47,796 nt of DNA. It comes from UBA2259 sp964543485. GTDB lineage: Bacteria; Patescibacteriota; Dojkabacteria; SC72. Both the position numbers and the translations under genes were made by a program. Positions 8,038 through 16,634 of this stretch are shown piece after piece. The stretch is from contig CAZIYI010000005.1 in the NCBI GenBank assembly GCA_964543485.1, forward strand, positions 1-47,796, in the 5' to 3' direction. Below the pieces are notes generated by a model, which saw only the letters and a list, made by a program, of their open reading frames with translations, made no database searches and was not told where the DNA came from. Position 1 is the stretch's first letter. Each line of letters begins with the position of its first letter.

Positions 8038-8373
8038 ATGCTTCCTCAAAGAAATAAACTTAACCCCATCAAGTTCAAATCTGTTCTTAATCAAGGTATA
8101 AAAATACGAGGAGAGTATGGTATGTTAGTGATATTTAGAGATAAAGGGGGAAGTTTTAAGATAGGATTTATCGTTAGTAAAAAGATTGGAAATGCTGTTG
8201 CTAGAAACAGAATGACTAGATTGTTAAGAGAAATTGTTAAAAAGAATCTCTCAGAGTTAAATAATATAGAAGCCGTATATGTAGCGTATAAATATTGTAA
8301 TAACTATGAACAATTACAAAAAGATTTGGACAACCAGATTGCGACAATTATATCTTCTACCAAGGAAAATTGA
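8038..8373 (+). CDS. rnpA: Ribonuclease P protein component
   Basis: A 111-residue protein subunit of RNase P, which with its RNA cleaves the 5' leader from pre-tRNAs. The motif A-V-A-R-N-R-M-T-R-L-L-R-E (RNR signature) and the preceding I-G-F-I-V-S-K-K-I-G strand are characteristic. It ends with TGA, showing that TGA is a stop codon here. It begins 13 bases after rpmH and overlaps yidD at its 3' end. Confidence 0.95.
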   Translation: MLPQRNKLNPIKFKSVLNQGIKIRGEYGMLVIFRDKGGSFKIGFIVSKKIGNAVARNRMTRLLREIVKKNLSELNNIEAVYVAYKYCNNYEQLQKDLDNQIATIISSTKEN

Positions 8374-8605
8374 ATTATTAGGTATTAAGCTCTATCAAAA
8401 GACACTCTCCTTAGATCATGGGTATTTAGGAAAGATTTATCCGAATACTAGGGCATGCAAATTCATACCAACTTGTTCCGAGTATGGATATGATGCAGTA
8501 GAAAAGTATGGGATCTTCAGGGGGAACTTTCTTGCTTTGAAAAGGGTTTTAAGATGTAATCCATGGGCTAAAGCAGGACAGTATGATCCAGTTCCTGAAA
8601 AATAG
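8306..8605 (+). CDS. yidD: Membrane protein insertion efficiency factor YidD
   Basis: A protein of up to 99 residues with the YidD core: I-K-L-Y-Q-K-T-L-S, then C-K-F-I-P-T-C-S-E-Y-G (the conserved C-x5-C-S-x-Y), R-G-N-F-L-A-L-K-R-V-L-R-C-N-P-W. It helps YidC insert proteins into the membrane. The ATG at 8306 gives a 68-base overlap with rnpA; a TTG at 8339 would give a length closer to the family and a 35-base overlap. Either is possible. Confidence 0.92.
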   Translation: MNNYKKIWTTRLRQLYLLPRKIELLGIKLYQKTLSLDHGYLGKIYPNTRACKFIPTCSEYGYDAVEKYGIFRGNFLALKRVLRCNPWAKAGQYDPVPEK

Positions 8606-8656
8606 ATAAGTTTAGTGTATAATTCTCTAGATTTTTAATATTTTCTTTTTTAATAT

Positions 8657-9508
8657 ATGCTCTCAACAATTTGGAATACAGTTTTCTTTAACCCCTTGTT
8701 AAATGTAATGATAATCTTTTATCACTTTTTAGGTGATAATTTGGGTTTAGCAATTTTGGCAATTGCCATTATCGCTCGTATCTTTATGATCCCTTTAGTA
8801 AAGAAACAGACGGGAATGACAAAAAAAATGGCATCACTTAAACCACAGTTAGACGAATTACAAAAGAAATATGCCAACAACAAAGAGAAATTGGCTTCAG
8901 AGCAGATGAAGCTATACAAGAAGACAGGATATAACCCATTGGGGTGTATAGGGACATTTATACCCCAGCTAGTCATACTTTCTGTTTTAATTGGAGTAAT
9001 TAGGAATGTTACAGCGAGTGATTTAGAAGGACTCTACTCATGGGTTAGAGATCTTACAGGTATTTCAAATGGTATTAGTATAAATACAAAATTCCTTTTC
9101 TTAGAATTAACAAAATCATACAATCAAGTATCATCTGAGTTTGGTCGAATCTCGATGGAGAGTTTCCCATATATACTCCTGTCTGTTCTTGTTGGAGTAG
9201 TACAGTATTTTGCTACGCTGTTTACCCAGAAAATGCAAAATGTATCTACGAGTAGTAAGGATAAAAAGAAAGAGAAAGGGGATGACCCAATGGGCAGTAT
9301 GCAAGCCAATATGCAGAAATCTACAATGTATCTCCTACCGATAATGACAGTATTCTTTGCAATTAGTATGCCTGCAGCATTAGGTTGGTACTGGATGGTA
9401 CAGTCTCTGCTTCTTGTTTTGCAATATGCCTCTTTAGATTTTGATAAAACTAAAAAAGGTGTTCAAAACCTCTTAACATTGATATCAAAAAAGAAAGATA
9501 AATTTTAA
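8657..9508 (+). CDS. yidC: Membrane protein insertase YidC/Oxa1
   Basis: A 283-residue insertase for inner membrane proteins. The short form lacks the large periplasmic domain of proteobacterial YidC, as expected in a one-membrane cell. The first helices carry the conserved groove arginine (R41 in I-I-A-R-I-F-M-I-P-L), followed by the coiled region M-K-L-Y-K-K-T-G-Y-N-P-L-G-C and helices near 107-122, 171-190 and 221-257. A TATAAT-like box lies about 40 bases upstream of the ATG, so it may have its own promoter besides the operon one. Confidence 0.95.
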   Translation: MLSTIWNTVFFNPLLNVMIIFYHFLGDNLGLAILAIAIIARIFMIPLVKKQTGMTKKMASLKPQLDELQKKYANNKEKLASEQMKLYKKTGYNPLGCIGTFIPQLVILSVLIGVIRNVTASDLEGLYSWVRDLTGISNGISINTKFLFLELTKSYNQVSSEFGRISMESFPYILLSVLVGVVQYFATLFTQKMQNVSTSSKDKKKEKGDDPMGSMQANMQKSTMYLLPIMTVFFAISMPAALGWYWMVQSLLLVLQYASLDFDKTKKGVQNLLTLISKKKDKF

Positions 9509-9518
9509 TAATATATTC

Positions 9519-10034
9519 ATGGAGAAGATTGTTAAAAAAGAATTAGATGCCCTACTCTCACTTTTAAATATTGATACCCAGTATGAGTTAAATATTGAAC
9601 AGGTAGAGGATGTCTCATATATCAAAGTTTCTTTTTCAGGAGAGAATCTTGGCTACTTAATTGGCAACCATGGTAAACACTTAGAATCACTACAATATAT
9701 ATTTAGCATGATTTTAAGGAACAAATTAGAAGAGGGAGCTAATTACAGAGTGATTTTAGATGTATGCGGATATAGGGAGGAGAGAAGTAAAAAAATAGAG
9801 CATCTCGCTATGCAGAAAGCTGATGATGCAAGAATACTTGGGGAACCAATAGAATTAGAGCCAATGACAGCTTCGGATAGAAGAGTTGTTCATGTAGCTC
9901 TTCAGATGTTTGATGATATTAAAACAGAGAGTGTAGGAGAGGGTATGGACAGAAGAGTCCAGATAATTCCTCTGTCTGAGAAGGATATCATAAAATCCAA
10001 AGACAGCGAGGAAAAGGATGAGGAGCAGGAGTAA
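9519..10034 (+). CDS. jag: RNA-binding protein KhpB/Jag (KH and R3H domains)
   Basis: A 171-residue protein with a KH domain (about 45-100; the G-x-x-G loop is G-N-H-G in Y-L-I-G-N-H-G-K-H-L) and an R3H domain (about 110-150; S-D-R-R-V-V-H-V-A-L with the R-x3-H pair, then G-M-D-R-R-V-Q-I-I-P). The N-terminal Jag-N domain is very short. KhpB binds many RNAs and links to cell division and elongation. The acidic tail E-E-K-D-E-E-Q-E is disordered. It starts 10 bases after yidC, the usual gene pair. Confidence 0.94.
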   Translation: MEKIVKKELDALLSLLNIDTQYELNIEQVEDVSYIKVSFSGENLGYLIGNHGKHLESLQYIFSMILRNKLEEGANYRVILDVCGYREERSKKIEHLAMQKADDARILGEPIELEPMTASDRRVVHVALQMFDDIKTESVGEGMDRRVQIIPLSEKDIIKSKDSEEKDEEQE

Positions 10035-10189
10035 TTCCTGTAATTGTTCAAACATATTAAACAGGGTTTTAATATTCTTCTTGATTGCATAACAAATTTA
10101 AACATCTCAACAGAAATATATTGTGCTTTGTGTCGAAGAATCTCCCAAACAAGCCGTGTGGGGTGTTACATAAAGATATGAAAGGATAT

Positions 10190-10765
10190 CTATTTAGAGC
10201 TCTTTTCTAACAATACAATCTTCCCAAGAACAATAGAAATTAAGATTGCTATCCATAAAAGATACTCTGGATAAGCAACAGTTTTAAACTGTGTAAATAT
10301 CAAAATTAACACAGCACCCACGAGAAGAGAGAGTGTGACTAGTGCAAGTAGAGGAAAATACTTCTTACTTAATTTGCGAACGATAAGAAGTCTTGTTGTT
10401 GGGTATACAAATAAAAAGGTAAGGGCGAATAACCAATGGAGTGCTCTTTGTGTATCCCAGGTAGATAGGCCTGTTAATGGGAATATCCCTATTCCTAAGA
10501 GGGCAAAAGAAGACAGAGCATGGTAATTGTAAAGTAGCTTGTCAACTTTCTTGTAAATACTGTTTGTAATTGAGTCTAAGCCACATAATAATCCAGTTAT
10601 AATTGCAGAGATACTAAAGAAGGTACTTGTTTCAAACAGTGTTCCATAATCACTTATGGCAAAGCCCTCTCTTAAGTCGAGGAACTCATATAGCCCTAAT
10701 GGAAATATTCCAAGTAGAGATAGTGTAGAAAACGTAAAATAAAGGATTCCCAATATGTCTAGCAT
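10190..10765 (-). CDS. Multi-pass membrane protein (DUF998-like), unknown function
   Basis: About 191 residues from the ATG at 10765; upstream in-frame codons run into tRNA-Ser and are not used. Six hydrophobic helices are visible (about 4-22, 41-60, 79-98, 106-125, 132-150, 157-185). The second half contains G-I-F-P-L-T-G-L-S-T-W-D-T-Q-R-A-L-H-W-L-F-A, with the F-P-(L)-x-G and H-W pattern seen in DUF998-type proteins; that match is from memory. It lies directly behind two tRNA genes and could be transcribed with them. Confidence 0.65.
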   Translation of the reverse strand: MLDILGILYFTFSTLSLLGIFPLGLYEFLDLREGFAISDYGTLFETSTFFSISAIITGLLCGLDSITNSIYKKVDKLLYNYHALSSFALLGIGIFPLTGLSTWDTQRALHWLFALTFLFVYPTTRLLIVRKLSKKYFPLLALVTLSLLVGAVLILIFTQFKTVAYPEYLLWIAILISIVLGKIVLLEKSSK

Positions 10766-10803
10766 ATCTAAAGATATCAAAAATAAGAGGGAAAGCAAAG
10801 GAA

Positions 10804-10890
10804 CGGAGAGAGTGGGATTTGAACCCACGGTACGATTTCTCATACGCACGCTCTCCAAGCGTGTCCTTTCGACCACTCAGGCATCTCTCC
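10804..10890 (-). tRNA. tRNA-Ser (anticodon GGA)
   Basis: Acceptor GGAGAGA (from 10890) pairs with TCTCTCC at 10805-10811; discriminator G at 10804, CCA not encoded. Anticodon loop TTGGAGA between CACGC and GCGTG gives GGA. Long variable arm (GTATGAGAAATCGTAC) is typical of serine. Confidence 0.95.
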
Positions 10891-10891
10891 A

Positions 10892-10968
10892 TGGTGTACC
10901 CGGCCGGAATCGAACCGGCAACCTACTGCTTAGAAGGCAATTGCTCTATCCGATTAAGCTACGGGTAC
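10892..10968 (-). tRNA. tRNA-Arg (anticodon TCT)
   Basis: Acceptor GTACCCG (from 10968) pairs with CGGGTAC at 10896-10902; discriminator A, encoded CCA at 10892-10894. Anticodon stem ATTGC/GCAGT encloses CTTCTAA, giving TCT for AGA codons. It is one base from tRNA-Ser(GGA), so both are processed from one transcript; this one encodes CCA, the other does not. Confidence 0.95.
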
Positions 10969-11011
10969 ATGAGCAAACAATTCTATCAATAAATTGAATC
11001 AAAATAAAGGT

Positions 11012-12826
11012 TTAATCGCTTACTTCTAACTCTATAATAGAGATTAGTACCCCTCCTCTTCTTTCAGGGAATCTCTTTAAGAAGCTTGGGTAATTCATAG
11101 GGTTAAATGTAATTTCTGGCTTTCTTTCTGCATATTTCAAAGAATTTATATACTCTCTCCCCTCTTCCCACTCCATACCTTTCAATTCTTCTGCTAACTT
11201 CTCCTTATCTATCTTTGGTTTAATAGTTGCTTTAGCTACTATCTTAATTCTAATTGAATCCTTCTTACTCTCCTCTACCGTTATCTTTTTCTCTATCTCA
11301 TCTCCTAGGACTAGTTCTAAATCTCTATCACTTTCAAAAAGATTATCTTCTTCTGCCTGAGTTCTTATCAATGTTGCAAGTTTTTCACTTAAACCTTTTG
11401 TTTGATAGTAGGTTGCACTACCCTTGATAGTCAAGTCTAGATTCGCCTCAGTTGCTTCTGTACCGACTTTCTTATCTGTTTTAATACTACTCTTATCAAC
11501 TTCACTTAATATTGTATCTTCGATTATCTCCCATCCATTGGAAGTATCTCTTAATTCTGATTTAACTTCTTCTATGGCAGTAGCACTTAAGGATTCTACT
11601 CCTTCATCTATATCTACTTGAGAGAGAACAGAATACTCTTCTTTAGTTCCTCCTGTTATTGCTACATTGTTTTTAGCAAAAAGCGTCTCTGAATGACCAA
11701 CGATTGTGAAGGATTGACCAGCAGAGAGATTGTACTCATCACCGATATTCTCTGCAATGATGGATACATCGGAAACAGACACATCATCACATGGGAATTC
11801 AACCGCGTTAACAAGCTGGTAAGTCTTACTGCTTGTAGTTAAAGTTTGTCCAGCAAGTAGTGATATCTTAGGAGTCTCTTCGACGCAACTCCCTGTGTAA
11901 AAGATAACAATCTTTCCAGTTGCTTTCTCTCCTTTATACGCTTTCCCTGTTGCTGTAATAGTGTTTGAAAGACTTTTACTTGCTACTTCCGTTTTAATAG
12001 GGATTTTTAGATTCTCAAAATCTAACTCCTCTATATCTGTATCCCCTGTTAATATACTCTCTACCTCTATTGGTCTAGATTCAACAAAAATCTTTACTTT
12101 AACAAATGTCCCAAATTGATTGTAAAGAAACATTCCAAGTAAAGAAAGAAATACGATAGGGACTAATGTTAGAAGAAGTATCTTTCCTATTTTCTTCTTA
12201 TTTAAGCTCTTAAATCTCTGAAGCAAGTTTAAAGTTGGTACCTTCTTGAAAGAGAACGAATTCACGGATTTTCTAAAAGACGGATTGTTTTGCTGTGACG
12301 GATCTGTAATCACAGCTGTTGTTTTTGTAGGGATATCACCATCTATTGAGATGAAGCCGGGTTGGATTTTTGTCCCCCTCCGATCTTCATATCCTTTTCT
12401 TTTCTCTTGCTCAATATTCTGTTCTACGTTATCCTCGAATATCTCCTTCTCATCTTCTATCTTAGTAGCTTCTAGAATTCTTTTCTTTTCAGATATATCT
12501 CTTTTTTTAAGTTGGATTAACTCCTCTGCTTCTTCCCAATCAATTTCTGTTGGGTTGGATGGTGTATCAATTGTTTTTATACCCGCTAACTTGGCATTAC
12601 GAATACCAGTAGGATTCTGAATAATTTGGGCAATTAAGAGTTTATCTTCCCTCTGTGCCGCCTCTAAAAGAACTCTTAGGTTTATTGAACTTATTAGAAT
12701 ATCTGTATGTTCTGTGAAAGTCAGAACTATTCTATCTGTTTTAGCCCTATGGATCTCTCTTACTAAATCTGTTAGCTCCTCAGATTCTTCTACTACTATT
12801 TTTGATGTTGAAATTCTCTTTTCCAT
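11012..12826 (-). CDS. Large single-pass membrane protein, baseplate-J-like repeats
   Basis: A 604-residue protein from the ATG at 12826, two bases after the stop of the FtsA-like gene; a TTG at 12841 is a less likely start. Residues 1-90 form a small domain (R-I-V-L-T-F-T-E-H-T-D-I-L then an alpha/beta pattern ending A-G-I-K-T-I). A long charged linker follows, a membrane helix at about 220-240 (basic K-K-K-I-G-K before it), then a large extracellular beta-rich part. It includes T-I-T-A-T-G-K-A-Y-K-G-E-K-A-T-G-K-I-V, the pattern that Patescibacterial proteins labelled baseplate J/gp47 share. Pairing with an FtsA-like ATPase suggests an envelope machine tied to a cytoplasmic filament. Function unknown. 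Confidence 0.75.
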   Translation of the reverse strand: MEKRISTSKIVVEESEELTDLVREIHRAKTDRIVLTFTEHTDILISSINLRVLLEAAQREDKLLIAQIIQNPTGIRNAKLAGIKTIDTPSNPTEIDWEEAEELIQLKKRDISEKKRILEATKIEDEKEIFEDNVEQNIEQEKRKGYEDRRGTKIQPGFISIDGDIPTKTTAVITDPSQQNNPSFRKSVNSFSFKKVPTLNLLQRFKSLNKKKIGKILLLTLVPIVFLSLLGMFLYNQFGTFVKVKIFVESRPIEVESILTGDTDIEELDFENLKIPIKTEVASKSLSNTITATGKAYKGEKATGKIVIFYTGSCVEETPKISLLAGQTLTTSSKTYQLVNAVEFPCDDVSVSDVSIIAENIGDEYNLSAGQSFTIVGHSETLFAKNNVAITGGTKEEYSVLSQVDIDEGVESLSATAIEEVKSELRDTSNGWEIIEDTILSEVDKSSIKTDKKVGTEATEANLDLTIKGSATYYQTKGLSEKLATLIRTQAEEDNLFESDRDLELVLGDEIEKKITVEESKKDSIRIKIVAKATIKPKIDKEKLAEELKGMEWEEGREYINSLKYAERKPEITFNPMNYPSFLKRFPERRGGVLISIIELEVSD

Positions 12827-12828
12827 TC

Positions 12829-14085
12829 TTATATTTTCCAATTTATATCTTTTGTTGTTCTATCTATCTCCATATCATACAAAAATTTTGCCAATGATGC
12901 TGGTGTGATGTCGTAGAGATTCTCTAACTCCCCACTATTATCTACTATGGAGCCAAGTAAGTTTGGGGTAAACATTTCTATCTTTGGTATGACGGCAACT
13001 GGTAGATATTTCTTCCAAGGGAATTCTAACAGAGATTGCTTAATGTCAGGTAAGAGTGCTCCACCACCGCATAGATATATCTGTGTTGGTAATGGTCCGA
13101 TATCTTCGCAATTTTCTAAGGCGACTTTCAATGTTCTTACCCAGAGTCCTGCAGTAGTGTACATAGTTTTTTGAACCTGCCTCATTATATCTTTAGGTAA
13201 TTCCTTTTCGGAGTACTTAATCTTTCTTTGTTCAGCATGTCTAAAATCAGTATCAGTTAAATTTGCTAACTCTTTTGTAAATACTCTCCCTCCGAATGCA
13301 AACATTTGGGTCTCAGCTACATTCCCTTGTTTTACAATTGCTACATCTGTAGTACCTCCTCCAATATCTATGAATATTGCAGAGAAGTTCGTATTGCTTC
13401 CTCCGGAGTGTGCTCTAGCTACTGCAAATGGTTGGGATACGATGCCTAAGACCTCAAAATTTAAAGAGTTTGCAACTTTGCGAAGGGCTTCCGTATATGT
13501 CTTGGGAGCGAAAGATGCGTAAAAATTTAATTTCACATCTCTCCCCTTATATCCAACTAATGAACTTACTGGCATTCCTCCGATTTCTAATCCCATTGGT
13601 GTTATATGTAAAATCTCTATATCATCATTCTTAAGTCCAGTTCTTACTCCTAAATCATCTTTCCCACTCATTGCTATCTGAGATTTAACTTCGTTTAATA
13701 TTTTGTCCTGTTCCTTTTTTGTAACCTCTTTTTCAAAGTGTTGTTCTCTTTCATAGTTAACAATGATAGAGACTCCCTGTATATATTCTCCAGCAATACC
13801 CATTATTACTTTTTTGGGGTACTCTTCTGGTTTAAGGTTACTTAAGAGTTGGTTGATTGAGAGTCTACAATTTTCTAATACAGTATCGAGGTTAGTGATA
13901 ATGCCACTTCTCATTGCATGCTGTTGTTGTGCTATTCGGGAGACCCGACTAACAGTTACTCCGTATTCTCCCATGGTAAACAGTAAACTTTTAATGGTTT
14001 CTGTACCTATATCAAGGGCGACAACAGATGTTGTTCCATCAAGAAGGGTTTTCTTCTTAGTTTGTATCTTTGGCAGTTTTATCAT
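12829..14085 (-). CDS. FtsA/PilM-superfamily actin-like ATPase
   Basis: A 418-residue actin-fold protein. The phosphate-1 motif is V-A-L-D-I-G-T-E-T-I-K (23-33), phosphate-2 is I-D-I-G-G-G-T-T-D (about 240-250), and the adenosine motif is Y-L-C-G-G-G-A-L-L-P near 345. The 1C-like insert (G-I-I-T-N-L-D then V-I-M-G-I-A-G) resembles FtsA more than PilM. No C-terminal amphipathic FtsZ/membrane tail is obvious. FtsA tethers FtsZ to the membrane; PilM organises pilus assembly. Its partner here is the large membrane protein that follows after two bases. A TATAAT box lies 8 bases before the ATG, with GGAG in between. Confidence 0.85.
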   Translation of the reverse strand: MIKLPKIQTKKKTLLDGTTSVVALDIGTETIKSLLFTMGEYGVTVSRVSRIAQQQHAMRSGIITNLDTVLENCRLSINQLLSNLKPEEYPKKVIMGIAGEYIQGVSIIVNYEREQHFEKEVTKKEQDKILNEVKSQIAMSGKDDLGVRTGLKNDDIEILHITPMGLEIGGMPVSSLVGYKGRDVKLNFYASFAPKTYTEALRKVANSLNFEVLGIVSQPFAVARAHSGGSNTNFSAIFIDIGGGTTDVAIVKQGNVAETQMFAFGGRVFTKELANLTDTDFRHAEQRKIKYSEKELPKDIMRQVQKTMYTTAGLWVRTLKVALENCEDIGPLPTQIYLCGGGALLPDIKQSLLEFPWKKYLPVAVIPKIEMFTPNLLGSIVDNSGELENLYDITPASLAKFLYDMEIDRTTKDINWKI

Positions 14086-14093
14086 ATCTCCAA

Positions 14094-14099
14094 ATTATA
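14094..14099 (-). promoter_or_regulatory. -10 box 8 bases before the FtsA-like gene
   Basis: TATAAT on the minus strand in the 31-base gap after RNase J; predicts an almost leaderless mRNA for the FtsA-like gene. Confidence 0.5.
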
Positions 14100-14116
14100 C
14101 CATTTAATCTACTACA

Positions 14117-15814
14117 CTATACAACAACTATTTGAATAATTGGTTCTCTTTCTGTTTTTTTGTATATGTATTTTCCTACTGTTTTCTCTATAGATGTTTT
14201 TAGTTCGTCATATTCAAACTTCTTACTTCTCTCTGAAGTGTTTAGCCACTCTCTATGTACATCGTAAAGAATAGTTTGAATCTCTTTAAGAAGCTCTTGA
14301 GATTTTTTCATGTATATGAAACCCCTGGAAACAAACTGTGGTCTCCCCATTAGCCGATGTGTTTTAGTACTTAGGTTGAGGATAATGATAAACATACCGT
14401 ATTCTGCCAACTGTCTTCTATCTTTAAGTACAATCTCTCCAGTATCCCCTACCCCTAGTCCATCTATTAGTATTGGTCTAGACTCGATTGCTTTTCCTTT
14501 AGACCATGACCTACCATTAAAGTTCCAAGTCTGCCCATCATCTGTTAAATAGATATCCTCCTCTCGCATTCCCCATGATACATAATTCTTTTTATTAAAG
14601 TATCTAAATGTTAAAGGTCCGTGTATGGGCAAAACCGATTTCGGTTGAATCAGTTCGTACATGATCTTCATATCTTCCTGATTACCGTGTCCAGTTGAGT
14701 GAATCTTGGTTTCTATAGTGTCTTTTAGTAAATCAGCACCTATCCCTATTAATCTGTCCGTCATTCTTTCTATACTAGATACATTCTCAGGGATTTCAGA
14801 AGAGGACATTATCACAAGATCTCCTTTTTTTACTTTAATATATTTGTGTTCATTAAGAGATATCCTATTTAACGCAGCAAACCTCTCCCCTTGGCTTCCA
14901 GTGCACAGTATTAGCAATTCATTATCTTTGTATTTAGGTATATCCCTTTCCTTAATTACAAGCTTTTCTGGAATTTTAATATATCCCTGTTTATATGCAA
15001 TAGATACGGATTGATCTAAGCTTCTACCAGATATTACAATCTTTCTTCCTGTTCTTTTAGCTATTTCAAAAAGGGCATAGAGCCGAGTAAGCAAAGATGC
15101 AAATGCCGCAACGATTACTCTCCCCTCTGTTTTGGCAATAACTGCCTCTAAATTTTTAAATACTTCTGTTTCAGAGGGGGCTTTTCCTGTCTTAGAAGCG
15201 TTAGTACTTTCCATTAAGGCAAGGTCTACCCTTCCCCTTAAGGACTTCAACTTCTCATAATCAGCTTCTAATTCGTTTGTTGGTTGAGTGTCTATTTTGT
15301 AATCCCCAGAGAAAAATACATTACCCCTAGGGGTTTGTACAAAGATGGAGAATGCATCTGGAATACTATGATTTATACCTATAAAGGTGGTTCTAAAATT
15401 CTTCCCAATATTTATAGTGGTATGTCTTGTTACACCAAATATTTTTGTTTTACTTTTTAAATTGTATTCTTCCAATCTTGCTTCAATTAAAGCTTTAGCA
15501 AAAGCACCTGCATATACCGGGGGATAATCCAAATCAGGCAACATCCATCTTAGAGCACCTGTATGATCTAAATGTCCATGAGTAATTAATATTGCCTTTA
15601 CCTTCTTCTTGTTCCTTTTTAGGTAGCTTAAATTAGGAATTAGGTAATCTATTCCATACATCTCTTGGCCTGGGAATGAATATCCAGCATCCACTATTAT
15701 TATCTCATCTCCCAGTTCAATGAAGTTACAATTTCTTCCTATCTCACTTGTTCCTGAGAGTGTACATACTCTTAGGTTATCATTTCTAAAAAATTTTTTT
15801 TTTGGCTTATTCAT
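14117..15814 (-). CDS. rnj: Ribonuclease J
   Basis: A 565-residue metallo-beta-lactamase/beta-CASP ribonuclease, with 5' exonuclease and endonuclease activity in RNA decay and rRNA maturation. The zinc motif H-G-H-L-D-H is at 79-84, with further ligands in F-S-G-D-Y-K and P-I-H-G-P (H near 377). The beta-CASP part has S-S-E-I-P and the S-T-G-H-G motif. A C-terminal domain of about 110 residues completes the family length. A TATAAT box 8 bases before the ATG suggests an almost leaderless message. Confidence 0.96.
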   Translation of the reverse strand: MNKPKKKFFRNDNLRVCTLSGTSEIGRNCNFIELGDEIIIVDAGYSFPGQEMYGIDYLIPNLSYLKRNKKKVKAILITHGHLDHTGALRWMLPDLDYPPVYAGAFAKALIEARLEEYNLKSKTKIFGVTRHTTINIGKNFRTTFIGINHSIPDAFSIFVQTPRGNVFFSGDYKIDTQPTNELEADYEKLKSLRGRVDLALMESTNASKTGKAPSETEVFKNLEAVIAKTEGRVIVAAFASLLTRLYALFEIAKRTGRKIVISGRSLDQSVSIAYKQGYIKIPEKLVIKERDIPKYKDNELLILCTGSQGERFAALNRISLNEHKYIKVKKGDLVIMSSSEIPENVSSIERMTDRLIGIGADLLKDTIETKIHSTGHGNQEDMKIMYELIQPKSVLPIHGPLTFRYFNKKNYVSWGMREEDIYLTDDGQTWNFNGRSWSKGKAIESRPILIDGLGVGDTGEIVLKDRRQLAEYGMFIIILNLSTKTHRLMGRPQFVSRGFIYMKKSQELLKEIQTILYDVHREWLNTSERSKKFEYDELKTSIEKTVGKYIYKKTEREPIIQIVVV

Positions 15815-15822
15815 AATGCTAT

Positions 15823-15828
15823 ATTATA
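15823..15828 (-). promoter_or_regulatory. -10 box 8 bases before RNase J
   Basis: TATAAT on the minus strand with ATAGCATT between it and the ATG; transcription should begin within about two bases of the start codon. Confidence 0.55.
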
Positions 15829-15838
15829 TCAGATAATT

Positions 15839-15888
15839 GAGAAACCCCACCCGCCCACCTTAGAGGGAAACTCTATAGGGTTGTTCTC
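15839..15888. other. C-rich inverted-repeat block between divergent promoters
   Basis: GAGAAACCC (15839-15847) can pair, with a bulge, with GGGTTGTTCTC (15878-15888), around an inner AGAG/CTCT stem (15862-15865, 15871-15874). The C-rich core (ACCCCACCCGCCCACC) stands out in this AT-rich genome. It lies between the -10 boxes of RNase J and the 195-residue gene, so it is probably a DNA site and not a leader. Confidence 0.35.
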
Positions 15889-15909
15889 TGGTTTGTGCTT
15901 ATGTATAAT
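15881..15909 (+). promoter_or_regulatory. Promoter of the 195-residue gene
   Basis: TTGTTC (15881-15886), 17-base spacer, TATAAT (15904-15909). The leader would be about 27 bases. The surroundings of the -10 (TATAATATTCG) resemble those of the next gene's promoter (TATAATATGCG). Confidence 0.45.
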
Positions 15910-15942
15910 ATTCGCTAATCAATTAAATTCTTAACGTTATAC

Positions 15943-16530
15943 ATGATGAAAGATCTTAACGAAGTAGATATATCAAGAAAACAAAAAGTTGTTAGTGAAC
16001 TAATATTTGCAAATCTTCAAGAGAAAGAGTGTTTTGAAAAATGTAAACAGGGTTTTCTTTATAGATTTACCCAATCCTATCAGAAGAAATCCGAGAAAGT
16101 GTCACCCAGAGAATCTTTTGTTGATAGGGTTGGTATAACCCTTTCAAATGTTTTTAAAGATTATTCAAAAGTATCAGAGAGAAACCCTTCTGTTCCTAGT
16201 TTAAGAGCTCTAAGGTCTGTTAGGGATGGCTCTAAATTCTTTTCAAGGTTGTTTAGAGATGAAGAGTATTATTTAGCCATGGGTTACTCCTATGATCAAT
16301 TTTCTACTTTGTTTCCAAATATACTAGGGGATAATTTAAATAATATTGTAAAAATTCAAGGGATAGATGCATGGGACCCTCGTGATGGCGATATCCAAAT
16401 ATTAGAGGAAACATATACAGATCCTGAAGAGGATGTAAAAGAGATTGTTGTTGCAATTAGAATTAATCCAGAGAGTGAATTAGCACAAGAATTATCTGCT
16501 TTTAATTTTAAAACTAAGACTCTGGATTAA
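15943..16530 (+). CDS. Unknown protein, first of a tandem paralogous pair
   Basis: A 195-residue soluble, mixed-charge protein with no signal peptide, membrane helix or known catalytic motif. Residues 1-90 look helical. Residues 107-175 hold D-E-E-Y-Y-L-A-M-G-Y-S-Y-D-Q-F, then F-P-N-I-L, W-D-P-R-D-G-D-I-Q-I and E-I-V-V-A-I-R-I. The same order (D-E-F-Y-L, W-x-F-D, F-P, W-D-P-K-K-G-Y-L-Q, E-I-I-V) occurs in the next gene, so the two are paralogues. It lies between RNase J and valS with its own promoter. I do not recognise the family. Confidence 0.7.
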   Translation: MMKDLNEVDISRKQKVVSELIFANLQEKECFEKCKQGFLYRFTQSYQKKSEKVSPRESFVDRVGITLSNVFKDYSKVSERNPSVPSLRALRSVRDGSKFFSRLFRDEEYYLAMGYSYDQFSTLFPNILGDNLNNIVKIQGIDAWDPRDGDIQILEETYTDPEEDVKEIVVAIRINPESELAQELSAFNFKTKTLD

Positions 16531-16576
16531 GTTTAAGTAGTTTACAAACATATAGCCCAGAGTTATGTGTTATGAG

Positions 16577-16606
16577 TTGATACCGCTAAAGTTTTGTGTA
16601 TATAAT
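16577..16606 (+). promoter_or_regulatory. Promoter of the 204-residue paralogue
   Basis: TTGATA (16577-16582), 18-base spacer, TATAAT (16601-16606): a near-consensus sigma-70 promoter with a leader of about 22 bases. Confidence 0.6.
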
Positions 16607-16634
16607 ATGCGAATAATTTTTTGAAAATATTTAT

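Noticed and set aside
10035..10189. Possible small RNA in the gap after jag
   Set aside because: There is a short inverted repeat around the jag stop (CAGGA/TCCTG) but no T run, promoter or known RNA pattern; I see nothing supportable.
10766..10876. N-terminal extension of the membrane protein into tRNA-Ser(GGA)
   Set aside because: These codons are the tRNA and its trailer; the ATG at 10765 begins the first membrane helix.
16531..16634. Hairpin terminator between the two paralogous genes
   Set aside because: Only weak pairing and a T run without a stem; not enough to call.
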